From positions 846,946-857,166 of the forward strand of contig NW_006920878.1 of NCBI RefSeq assembly GCF_000417875.1: a stretch of DNA of 10,221 nt. The letters run 5' to 3'. Made by a program: the position numbers and the translations under genes. Shown piece by piece: positions 1-7,301 of this stretch; the stretch's first letter is position 1; every line of letters begins with the position of its first letter. This DNA comes from Pseudozyma flocculosa PF-1. Lineage: Eukaryota; Basidiomycota; Ustilaginomycetes; Ustilaginales; Ustilaginaceae. The notes beneath the pieces are model-generated. The model ran no database searches. It worked only from the letters and a program-made list of their open reading frames with translations, and was not told the origin of the DNA.

Positions 1-107
1 CCGTGGTCGTGCCTTGGCGNGTCGTCGAGGTGTGTGAGCNGACGAGCGAGCGGACGAGGCGAAGGCGAGGCGAGCGGGAGGGCGGGGGGGGGGGGAGGGG
101 CACTCAC
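1..107 (-). other. Left edge: second intron of the enoyl-CoA hydratase gene, with two unresolved bases
   Basis: On the minus strand a GTGAGT donor starts at 107, directly after the second coding exon of the crotonase-family gene, so this stretch is read as intron, possibly with the start of a third exon near the edge. No acceptor could be chosen with confidence. Bases 20 and 40 are N, and a run of 12 G occupies 84-95 on the plus strand. Ns exactly 20 bases apart suggest low-quality sequence near a contig end. No third exon matching the family's next conserved block is visible. Confidence 0.5.
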
Positions 108-483
108 CCCATCGGACCCATGGTGTCCATATCGGGATCCAGGACGTTTCCCCGCCCCGCTTGAATGGCGCCTAGATCTGCACCGGCGCAGAACGAACCG
201 CCCGACCCCGTCAGGATCGCTACCTTCCACTGTCGACCGGTGCACCCAGACAAACGAGTCAGTCAGAAGGCACCCCTCCCATCCTCCCGATCGCCACCGT
301 GCGAGCTCCGACCACGGGACGGGACGGGTCGGGACGTACCTGGTCGTCGGATGCGAAATCGACAAAGGCGCGGTGCAGCTCCGTGGCGGTATCGCGGTCC
401 ACGGCGTTGCGCTTGTGCGCCCGGTCGATGGCGATCACCAGGATCGAGGGCGCCGGCGAGGTGATTCGGATCCTTTCTGGCAT
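108..483 (-). CDS. Enoyl-CoA hydratase/isomerase (crotonase) family protein, N-terminal part, gene continues off the left edge
   Basis: This is the 5' part of a gene for a crotonase-fold enzyme; the family hydrates or isomerises enoyl-CoA thioesters in fatty-acid and related acyl-CoA metabolism. Exon 1 runs 483-340 (48 codons) and carries the usual first strand (LVIAIDR) followed by the NAVDRDTATELHRAF segment. The donor GTACGT starts at 339. The intron is 339-230, with overlapping CTGAC branch-point candidates at 258-266 and a CAG acceptor. Exon 2 runs 229-108 (40 codons plus 2 nt) and opens with WKVAILTGSGGSFCAGADL, the CoA-binding and oxyanion-hole block of the family. It ends at a GTGAGT donor. 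About 88 residues are present of a usual 260-290, so the second oxyanion-hole Gly, the catalytic acidic residues and the C-terminus are not visible. No mitochondrial targeting leader is apparent, and any peroxisomal C-terminal signal lies outside the window. Start Met 483 is chosen because the family's first strand begins just after it; the frame stays open upstream without conserved sequence. The exact substrate cannot be told. Confidence 0.85.
315..334 (+). repeat. CGGGA pentanucleotide microsatellite (4 units) in intron 1 of the crotonase gene
   Basis: Four units of CGGGA run head to tail, with one substitution in the third. They sit just downstream of the donor site of the crotonase gene's first intron (on the minus strand they read TCCCG). 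Similar pentanucleotide arrays occur at 9082-9126 and 9353-9372. Confidence 0.7.
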
Positions 484-1132
484 GCTGAGTGCGGTCGGGC
501 AAGACGGTGCGGTGGGGGTGTGGGGATGGAGGTGGGTTGGGTTGGCTGGGTGGCCTGCGGACGAGAGACTCTCGTCTCGCAACTCGGCTATCTGGTCATT
601 GCCGAAGCCGAGTCCGAGGCACCCTGCCGGGCTGCGCACACGCGCCGTGGAAACCGGGTTCTGCGCGGATCGGCATCCTTCAAACAATGTCGGGTGGGGA
701 AAGCTAAAGTACATGGTGGATGCGAAAGAGATGGGGGGGAATGGGGGGCAAGGGGCGAGAGGGATGCAAGGCGAGCAACGACGACGGGGCAGACGAGGTC
801 CGCGTCGATGGTCAAGTGGGGAGCCGCGGGTTGCCACTGAACTCCAGAGCGGTAGCAAGAATGTGCCGCAGGGATGGAGACCGAGACGGAGACGCAGACA
901 GAGACAGAGACGGGGTGTCGAGGAGGACGGAGAGAGGCCACGGCACGGGGACGCCTTGCGAGACCTGCGCTCGTACTGTTCAAGGGTACGTCCCCGGCGG
1001 TGTCCCAAGGGGCCGAAAGGCAAGCTGGCCATCATCCTCCCCGGCGCGCCGACCGGCCGACCATCAACCAACCTCATCGCAGGAGCACCAAGCGGCAAGG
1101 AGCGACACGCGGAGACAGCAGAGGGCCTGGCC
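484..1132. other. Intergenic: 3' flank of CBF5 and 5' flank of the crotonase gene
   Basis: The two genes are co-oriented on the minus strand and about 650 bp apart. Several frames stay open here, but their translations are Arg/Gly/Ser-rich, lack recognisable motifs and cross the region on both strands, as expected of GC-rich DNA. The stretch should hold the CBF5 3' UTR and polyadenylation region and the crotonase promoter. I see no TATA box or clear regulatory site. The only local structure is the hexamer array at 876-911. Confidence 0.5.
876..911 (+). repeat. Degenerate GAGAC-type hexanucleotide array (6 units)
   Basis: Six consecutive 6-bp units of the form NNAGAC or NNGAGAC-like sequence (gagac, cgagac, ggagac, gcagac, agagac, agagac) make a purine-rich microsatellite between the crotonase gene and CBF5. 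No coding or regulatory role is visible. Confidence 0.7.
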
Positions 1133-2763
1133 TTACTTGTCCTTCTTGTCCTTCTTCTTCTTCTCCGACTTGGGCGTCTCGGCCGGCGCCGACTCGCCCG
1201 CCGCCGCCGCCTCTCTTGCCTTCTTCTCCTTCTTCTCTTTTTTCCTTCTCTTCCGCTCCTCTTCCGTCTCGCCGTCGTCGGCGCCGCCGGGCGTCTCCTC
1301 GGCCTTGCGCTTCTTCTTGCTGCTCTCGTCCTTGGCTGGCGTCGAGGGCATCTCGGCGGCGGCAGCGGTGGTGGCGGCACCGGCAGCGGCACCGGCGGCA
1401 GCAGCAGCGACAACGGCAACGTCGCCCGTCGAGGCGGCGGCCTGCGCGGGCGGCTGGCCCGCGTAGTCGACGTAGTCCTTCTTCCACTTGTCTGGCGTGA
1501 CGCCGTCGATGGCCTTGCCGTGCTTGTCGAGCTTGCCGTCCTTGATCATCTTCTTCTTCTCCTGCGCCTTGGGGCCCAGGCCCCACCGGCGCGGGTAGGT
1601 GTCGCGCTCCATGATGCAGCGCTTGACGCGCGCCACGACGCCGTGGTCGCACGTCGAGAGCTCGACGGTCGTCATCTGGGCAATGGCGAGCGCGATGGCC
1701 TCGCCCTTGGTCGTCATCAGCACCACCTCCTCGTTGAGCTCAATGTCCTTCTCGTAGCGCAGCAGACCGGGGATCATGAGCTTGGCGCCGTAGCACACGG
1801 CGTTGACGGCGCTGTCCTTGACCACGATGCGCTTGTAGCCGACGAGCAGCGACTCGAGCGGCCGCACGACGCGGCGCAGGTACGACTCGTCGCGCTGGTT
1901 GTCGTAGAGCCACTGGGCGTCGAGCACGTCGTGCATCGTGACAATGTTGTCGTTCTCGCTGAGGGCACCGCTGCGCACGCGGCGCAGCTCCTGCATGTGG
2001 CCGCCGACGCCGAGCAGCAGGCCGAGGTGGACGCAGAGCGTACGGATATAGGTGCCGGCCTCGCAGCTGACCCAGAAGACGGCGAGATGGCGGTCGTTGT
2101 CGAACTCGAGCAGCTTCGACTCGTAGATGGTACGGATACGCAGCTGGCGCTTGACGGCCGAGATGAGCGGCGGGCGCTGGAAGAGGGAGCCCGTGAGGGT
2201 CTCGAGGGCGCGCGGCAGCTTCTTTGCGTCGGCGAGCTTGTCGTGGAGGCGGAGGACGGCGACGTACTCCTTTCCGGCGCCCTGCTGCGACTTGACCAGG
2301 CGGGTGGCGCGGTCGATGCAGACAATCAGGCAGCCCGTGACCTTGGGGTCGAGGGTGCCGCTGTGGCCGGTCTTTTCGACGCGCAGGATGCGGCGCATCC
2401 AGGCGACGACCTCGTGCGACGACGGATTCGAGGGCTTGTCGAGGTTGATGACGCCCGACTTGATGTAGCTCTGCAGGTCGCGCTTGAGCGGCGAGCAGCC
2501 GTGGGGGATCGGGGTAAAGTGGCTGCTGCGCACCAGCAGCTTGTCCTGCGGGCGTCCAAGACAGGACAGGTAGTGTCAGGTCGTCAGCACATTGCGCACG
2601 CCGTCGCCAGCAGGCTGCGGTGGCGAGGCCCACTTACGTAGTTCTTGAGCAGGAGGGGCCAGTCTGCCGTGTTGAGCTGAGGGCCGGTGCTGTCCGGCTT
2701 GATCATAAAGTCGCCATGGCCCTGGGCCTCGGCGACCGACGCTCCGAGCGGTACGGCGGCCAT
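1133..2763 (-). CDS. CBF5: CBF5/dyskerin, catalytic pseudouridine synthase of H/ACA snoRNPs
   Basis: Complete two-exon gene for a 512-residue TruB-family pseudouridine synthase. In the nucleolus it acts with Nop10, Nhp2 and Gar1 under H/ACA guide RNAs to isomerise uridines in rRNA and snRNA, and it is needed for rRNA processing. Exon 1 is 2763-2638 (42 codons, ending WPLLLKNY), donor GTAAGT. The intron is 2637-2546 (92 nt) with CTGAC candidates at 2575-2579 and 2583-2587. Exon 2 is 2545-1133, starting [14 protein letters not shown]. Seen in order: the dyskerin-like N-terminal segment (about 24-65), the catalytic block [11 protein letters not shown] with Asp about residue 108 (equivalent to yeast Asp95), the TruB core to about 275, a PUA domain (about 280-354), then an Ala-rich linker and a Lys/Glu/Asp-rich tail with KKKRK-type basic clusters, typical of nucleolar dyskerins. 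Start Met 2763 matches the family N-terminus. The frame is open to another Met at 2877, giving 38 unconserved residues, which I reject. Divergent from RPL22. Confidence 0.97.
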
Positions 2764-2884
2764 CGTGTGCGTATGCGCGGTAAGGAGAAGGGACGAGGAG
2801 GGTCGAGCGAGGGACAAGGAGGCGATGGCGGTGCGGGACGAAGCAAGACGAGGCGGTAGCGATCCAAGCTCGGCCACGCCCTCT

Positions 2885-2911
2885 GGCGGCGGCGGCGGCG
2901 GCGGCGGCGGC
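2885..2911 (+). repeat. (GGC)9 trinucleotide repeat
   Basis: Nine uninterrupted GGC triplets lie about 120 bp upstream of the CBF5 start codon, so in the CBF5 promoter or 5' UTR, where they read GCC on that strand. Such tracts can vary in length between strains. Confidence 0.9.
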
Positions 2912-3135
2912 GGGAGCCTCAGCGGTCCGCAGATGGGCCGCCCGCTGCGAAGAAATTTTCCGCACCCAGGGCAGTCTAGAAAGTCGAGTCGGAGCCGAGA
3001 GCCAAGAGCTAGTCAGTCTGGCCTGGCAGCGCCGTTGCTGTGTCATCATTTGAAAGCTGGTCTGGGAACTGGTTTTCTCGCGCGAGAAGTCGAGGAAAAA
3101 AATTGTCGAGCCTGGCGAGGCGATTGCCGCAGCAC

Positions 3136-3190
3136 CTCTGGCTGGCAGCTGGCCGGCTGGCTGGCTGGCACCCGCCTCTGCCAGCCAGAG
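3136..3190. repeat. 13-bp perfect inverted repeat around a CTGG-rich loop
   Basis: The left arm at 3136-3148 (CTCTGGCTGGCAG) is exactly complementary to the right arm at 3178-3190 (CTGCCAGCCAGAG). The 29-bp spacer is itself made of CTGG/CCGG units. It lies about 150-205 bp upstream of the RPL22 start codon. It could form a hairpin in DNA or in a long RPL22 5' UTR, or be a pair of facing protein-binding sites. Function is unknown. Confidence 0.75.
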
Positions 3191-3342
3191 ACGCCGGCGG
3201 CTTCTTCGTGGGGCTCGAGTGGCCTACCTCACCACCCTCCCTCTCTCCATCACCCATCCCTGTCATCGTACATTCCCCCCTTTTTGTTTCATCTTCAAGA
3301 ACGCTTTGCTGATCACCAGTAGGCTTTTCATTTGCAATCAAA

Positions 3343-4021
3343 ATGGTGAGTAGCCGGCGAGTCTTCCCCTCGACAAGGCTCAAGGATGGCCAGCCCGTCG
3401 ATCCTCGTCGCCGTCGCTGTCGTTGTCGCAGCAGCAAGAGGATGAAGTCCGACGGCCGGCAGCGACATCGACGAGGATGGCAAGGATCTGCACGCACCGC
3501 CCCCTTTCGACGAGCTCTATTGCACAAAAGCAAGCACCAAGCGACGTTATCGACCCGCGTGCTGACCTGAACCCCGCCCGCTCTTCTCCCCTGCACCTCC
3601 GCGTTGCCAGGCTATCACTAAGGCTCCCAAGTCCGTCGAGGCCGCTCAGGCCAAGAAGTCTGGCGCTGCTGCCGCCAAGGGCGCCAAGAGCGTCAACAAG
3701 TTCTTCATTGACTTCTCTGGCCCCGCTAACGACGGCATCCTTGACGCCGCCGCCTTTGAGAAGTTCCTGCACGACAGGATCAAGGTCGAGGGCAAGGCTG
3801 GCAACCTCGGCGACGTCGTCAGCGTCACCCGCGAGGGCGAGGGCAAGATCTGGGTCAACACCACCATCCCCTTCTCAAAGCGCTACCTCAAGTACCTCAC
3901 CAAGAAGCACCTCAAGCGCCAGCAGCTCCGCGACTGGCTCCGCGTCGTCGCCACCTCCAAGCAGGGCTTTGAGATCAAGTTCTTCAACGTCTCGTACGAC
4001 CAGGAGGAGACCGAGGCCTAA
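3343..4021 (+). CDS. RPL22: 60S ribosomal protein L22 (eL22)
   Basis: Complete gene for eL22, a eukaryote-specific protein of the large ribosomal subunit, 137 residues. Exon 1 is only the ATG (3343-3345), followed at once by a GTGAGT donor. The intron is 3346-3610 (265 nt), with branch point CTGAC at 3562-3566 (A at 3565) and a CAG acceptor. Exon 2 is 3611-4021. The protein starts MAITKAP, has a short Ala/Lys-rich N-terminal extension, then the eL22 core: VNKFFIDFSGPANDGILD, an AAAFEKFLHDRIKVEG segment, GEGKIWVNTTIPFSKRYLKYL, KKHLKRQQLRDWLRVVA and FEIKFFNVSYD, ending in an acidic tail. Length and motif order are normal for the family. Codon use is strongly C-ending (AAG, GTC, CTC), as expected for high expression. 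The start is fixed by the splice: reading on from the ATG without splicing gives an unrelated frame. Confidence 0.97.
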
Positions 4022-5389
4022 GAGGGTCCCCGCGGATCTCGTCCCTGTGTTGTTCTGAGCTGCGTTTGCTTTGGCGCATCTTTTGAGGTGGAAAGCCGTC
4101 GGTCACGCAGAACGGTGATGTTGAGGGAGCGGTTGTGGTAAACTTTGACTTGGGAGGAGGAACAGTCTGGCGCCCCGCTTGAGATGAGGCGGTCACGCCT
4201 CTTGGCTGCCCCTCGTCCTTCGAGCCGCCCCGCAGGTTGGACTTGCCTTTGCCGCTCGTCGAGGTGGATGTCGGTGCTGTCGCTTCCGGACTCATGCCAT
4301 GCCATGCCCCCCCTAAAAAAGAGGCCCGCAAGGCATCCAAGGCTTCAACCAGGACCCTCTGGATGCCGGGCACACGATCAAACATACCCTGCCTCTCTTC
4401 TCTGCACATATGGCCCTACGACTGCTCGACCGCGGCCTCACACTCCAGCGGGACCATGACGCGTCCAAATAGCGGCGGTGGAGCCTGTGCCGGTGGTCCG
4501 ACACCACCATCGCCACAGACGGGCCGCCGGACCACCTTGTCAGCGAGAGCAGCCTCGGCGCCCCTGCTTGCCGTCCCCGCCGCCGACACCGCCACCGTTC
4601 ACACCACTACGGCCGCCATCAACGCCGCCCTGCGTGACATAGAGGCCGCAGCGACACGACCTACTCCTATCTCAGATCGGAGCCAGATCTCTTGATGAAC
4701 GCCGAACCAGGACCAAGCTCTGGCCGTCGACCGGCCCCGCGGGTCGACATACATACATCGGCGTGAGGCGTCGGTGTCTTGGCTTGTCTGCAACAGTCGC
4801 CGCAGGTCCTTGCCACAGACGTCGCGTGTGTTCCCAGCAATCGTCTCTGCTGCGACGTACGCCGCTCTCGGACCGTTGCCGGTCTCACAGCGGCCGTAGG
4901 AACGCCACCCCGTTGTCGGCTCCCACTGCGCCACTTCATCTCGATCGTCTCATGGACGCCCCGGTCGGGGAATGAGAGGGGGTTGTGGGCAACTTTGCGT
5001 TGAGTCCGATGCCACCGTCGGCATGCAACAGCGCCGCGTTGGCCGAAGGGCGATGAGAAGGCGCGGTTCCCCTCGGGCTCTCTCACAGACGAGGCGACGC
5101 TCGGCCTATCCCTGCGACGATGAGGGGAGAGCTCGTCGAAGTCGTTCGACATCGCCTCGATCTGGCTGCTGCCGCACCACCTCATTGATGAGGTACAAAA
5201 GGACCTCAAGCCTGGCCATGATGGTCCTGTCTCTCATCCACTCACCTCACTCGCTCACCCATTCGGCTTCCCTCATCTCTCTATCTCCCAACCTCGCTCT
5301 CTCGTCCTGCACTCAATCTCTTGCCCCAACTCTCAGTCCATCCCATCATCCCTCTTTGCTCCTTGAACCCCTCAGCCACACGTCTAAAA
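4022..5389. other. Intergenic: RPL22 3' flank and promoter of the first secreted-protein gene
   Basis: No gene here can be supported. Open frames exist on both strands (for example plus 4237-4695 and minus 4667-5209), but their translations are Ala/Thr/Ser/Arg-rich, lack the genome's usual codon bias and show no family motif. A 20-codon frame at 4410-4472 (MALRLLDRG...) is more protein-like. It is followed in the same frame, after a TAG, by further open sequence, so a decayed or unrecognised small gene is possible. Small repeats are present: three CATGC units at 4293-4307 and CATA units near 4747. The last 160 bp (about 5228-5389) is a strongly C/T-rich leader running into the start codon at 5390. 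Confidence 0.5.
5179..5202 (+). promoter_or_regulatory. Candidate core promoter element of the first secreted-protein gene: short palindrome plus TACAAAAGG
   Basis: ACCTCAT (5179-5185) and ATGAGGT (5188-5194) form a 7-bp inverted repeat with a 2-bp spacer. It runs straight into TACAAAAGG, a TATA-like A-rich segment in GC-rich surroundings. It lies about 190 bp upstream of the ATG at 5390, just before the C/T-rich leader. The 9-mer GAGGTACAA (5190-5198) recurs at 7144-7152 in front of the paralogous gene. Role is inferred from position only. Confidence 0.3.
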
Positions 5390-6450
5390 ATGATCCTCAG
5401 CCGCTGGTCCTCCCTGCTCGTCTTCGTGCTCGTCGCGACCCTTGCCTCGGCCAGCGTCGCCGTTGAGAGCAAGCCCGGTCGCCTGCTTGCTTCCGACGAG
5501 CGCCGTCAAGTCCTGGCCGCGTCTGCCAAGGGTGAGCACCCGACACGTCGATCGCCGTCCTTGAGCACACGCTGACCTTGGCCCTGCCGCGCCTCCTGGC
5601 ACCCACAGACGTCGACCCCGCTCCCCGTGGCGTCGCCGTCGTCGAGCGTCGCATGTACAGCGGCGATGGGCCGGAGGACCGCCGCGCGTACCACTTCGAC
5701 ACGATGCTCAACAGGTACCCCTCCTCGCTGTCGCCCGCCGAGCAGGTGCTTCACCACGAGAGGCTCGACCGCTATTACGAGTACCTCAAGGCGGCCAAGA
5801 AGGCCTTTGGTCTCGGCGACCGCGCCTTTCCGGGCACGATGACCAAGGCCGAGTTCGACGGGTTCATGATGGACGTCTTCAACAAGCTCGACACGTCCGA
5901 CCGCGCGACCCTCGAGGCTCTGCCCCTGGAGGATCCCTTCTTCATCAGCAGCGGCGCCATCGACCCTGCCACGTACATGGCCTGGAAGAACGAGGGCGTG
6001 CCCGCCCTCCTCGAGAAATTCGCGACGATGGCGAGCCGCCGTCCCCTCGTCCGTCGCGCCAACCCGGGCGACGGCCAGGCTGGCGAGAGGCAGGCCCTGT
6101 CCGACTGGTTCAACAGCCGCCGTCAGGCACTCCGCGGCGCTCGCCTCGACGAGTACCACCGGCTCCAGGACCTGTGGGGCAGGTACCGCCTCTACCTCCG
6201 CGTCGTCTTTGGCCTGTCGGAGGAGCAGCTGGACCCGGCGCTGTCGCGCGACGACTTCCGCCAGTACATGCAGTTCGTCTACCACAAGCTCGACGGCATT
6301 GACCAGGCCGACCTGGCCGAGCTGCCTTACAACGACCACATCGTCGAGTACTCGGGACGCAGGACCCCGGCCGCCATGAGGAACTGGGATCGGGCCGTCC
6401 CCACCCTCCTCCAGGAGCTCGGCGAAATTGCCCGCCACGGCAGGCCTTGA
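5390..6450 (+). CDS. Secreted cysteine-free double-module protein, copy A (unknown family)
   Basis: I do not recognise this family. Exon 1 is 5390-5531, intron 5532-5608 (77 nt; GTGAGC donor, CTGAC at 5572-5576, CACAG acceptor, phase 1), exon 2 is 5609-6450; product 327 residues. Residues 1 to about 21-24 form a signal peptide: short n-region with Arg5, hydrophobic SLLVFVLVATLA core, ASA or SVA cleavage site. Next is KPGRLL-x3-ERR (28-39), shared with the downstream gene. Two copies of one module follow, about 75-188 and 213-324. Both show RYxxYL, FGL, a Phe in a TKAEF/SRDDF segment, KLD, DxAxLxxLP, SG, and a W-x4-VPxLL end. They look all-helical. The linker holds RR at 191-192 and 196-197, possible Kex2-type sites. 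There is no Cys, no N-glycosylation sequon, no later membrane segment and no GPI signal. The start has a good AAAA-ATG context after a C/T-rich leader. It is a tandem paralogue of the gene at 7302-8555. An extracellular, perhaps host-interaction, role is inference only. Confidence 0.85.
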
Positions 6451-6492
6451 GTCGCGTCTCGGGGCCCAGCGGAGCTTCGATGGCTGTGGCGA

Positions 6493-6504
6493 CGCATCGA
6501 TGCG
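6493..6504. repeat. 12-bp perfect palindrome CGCATCGATGCG
   Basis: This is a self-complementary 12-mer 43 bp past the stop codon of copy A. It may be chance or part of a 3' UTR structure. Confidence 0.5.
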
Positions 6505-6852
6505 GGATCGACGTCGCTTCATGTCCTTTCGATCAGGCTCGCTGGCTTCTCCGTTGCCGCTTAGGCTCCTTGCTCTAGGGCGGATCAGAGGCTACTCTAT
6601 CGACCGCCCGCCTTCGCACCACCCAGCACACACCTCTATTCGACTCTCCTTATTCATCTCGTTCTCACACAGTCTCTCCAGTCCGTCCCACCTGTCATCT
6701 CATCCGCACGGAGCTCCAGCGTCGGACGAATCCACTCCTTCTCTCGCTCCCCAAATTAAACTCGTGTGGGCCTCTGTGATCGTCCTGAGAGTGTAGACTG
6801 GCAGGCGTCGCCGTGTCGACCGGCGCTCCACCGACGAGCGCTCCTCGAGATA

Positions 6853-6880
6853 TCCCGGCCGAAGATGAGCGCGGCCGGGA
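6853..6880. repeat. Hairpin-forming inverted repeat, 9-bp arms and 10-nt loop
   Basis: TCCCGGCCG (6853-6861) pairs perfectly with CGGCCGGGA (6872-6880) across a 10-nt loop. The stem is almost all G/C, so it is stable if transcribed. It lies in the spacer between the two paralogues, about 420 bp upstream of copy B. It has no U-tract, and the context is eukaryotic, so it is not called a terminator. Confidence 0.6.
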
Positions 6881-7143
6881 AAGGACACCCCGCAATCACA
6901 TCCCCGCACTTCATCGAGTTGAGGACAGTCGCCATCAAACGACGAAATAAGGCGGGGCGGGGCTTCTCGGGGCTGAATGGGCCTTCCGGGGCTGACGACG
7001 GTGGCGCCCTCGAAGCTACAGACACATTCCTCAAGGCTTGAACGTTCCGGACCTCCGTGCCCGTCGATGGTGCGGGCACTGTTGGCGAGCAGGCTCATGT
7101 CTCAGGTCCCGCCAGTCTCTGCGCCCATGTGCTGCCCGCTCAA

Positions 7144-7157
7144 GAGGTACAAGTACC
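7144..7157 (+). promoter_or_regulatory. Candidate promoter element of copy B: GAGGTACAA overlapping a GGTAC-AA-GTACC palindrome
   Basis: GAGGTACAA at 7144-7152 is the same 9-mer found upstream of copy A. It overlaps a perfect 5-bp inverted repeat with a 2-bp spacer (7146-7157). It lies about 150 bp before the ATG at 7302, at the start of the C/T-rich leader, an arrangement like that of copy A. A 9-mer match between two promoter regions can arise by chance, so confidence is low. Confidence 0.25.
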
Positions 7158-7301
7158 GCCACCCACCCTCGATCTTTTCCCTCTCCATCACCCACAACGT
7201 CTCCTCGCTCCCCGCCCTTACAGAAAGCCCGACCACATTCTTTCCACTCCACGCTCTTTCATTCACAGACGCACGCGCACCAAGTAGCACGCGCCACCAC
7301 G

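Larger units (their letters stand above)
2764..3342. promoter_or_regulatory. Shared divergent promoter and 5' UTR region of CBF5 and RPL22
   Basis: The 579 bp between the two start codons must contain both promoters. No clear TATA box is seen on either side. Before RPL22 there is a C/T-rich stretch (about 3235-3300) leading to an A-rich start context, as is common for highly expressed fungal genes. Two structural elements lie inside: nine GGC units at 2885-2911 and a 13-bp perfect inverted repeat at 3136-3190. Small open frames here have no recognisable content. The boundary between the two promoters cannot be placed from sequence alone. Confidence 0.6.
6451..7301. other. Intergenic: between the two paralogous secreted-protein genes
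   Basis: This 850 bp should hold the 3' UTR of copy A and the promoter of copy B. A C/T-rich stretch at about 6600-6760 resembles the leader of copy A, including a 12-mer at 6679-6690 (CAGTCCGTCCCA) that differs by one base from 5334-5345, yet no paralogous gene follows it. The small frame 6865-7041 (58 codons) has mixed third-position use and no recognisable content. The real leader of copy B is the C/T-rich segment at about 7160-7270. A 12-bp palindrome (6493-6504) and a 9-bp-stem hairpin (6853-6880) lie inside. Confidence 0.5.

Noticed and set aside
259..1419. A 386-codon minus-strand frame running from the CBF5 tail into the crotonase gene
   Set aside because: Only the stretch from Met 483 to the donor at 339 matches a family. 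The upstream part is low-complexity Arg/Pro/Ser and overlaps the CBF5 3' end in another frame.
299..2641. A 780-codon open frame on the plus strand, antisense across CBF5
   Set aside because: It is a shadow of the G/C-ending codon bias of CBF5 on the other strand. Its translation is Leu/Val/Arg/Ala-rich without motifs, and CBF5 itself is unmistakable.
2764..2877. In-frame upstream Met extending CBF5 by 38 residues
   Set aside because: The extension is Ser/Leu/Ala-rich and not a known part of the family, while Met 2763 gives the expected short N-terminus before the conserved DFxIKP-like segment.
3440..3570. Possible C/D-box snoRNA inside the RPL22 intron (GGATGA-like C box and a CTGA)
   Set aside because: The C box has a mismatch, no terminal stem was seen, and the CTGA is better explained as the CTGAC branch point.
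4809..4835. ACAGACGTCG shared with the copy A acceptor, suggesting a third paralogue fragment
   Set aside because: The following translation shows no resemblance to the modules or the ERR region. CACAGACG-like strings recur in the window and are probably chance.
4667..5209. Minus-strand 180-codon open frame
   Set aside because: Arg/Ser-rich, with no motif and no usual codon bias, in a region whose end holds the promoter of copy A.
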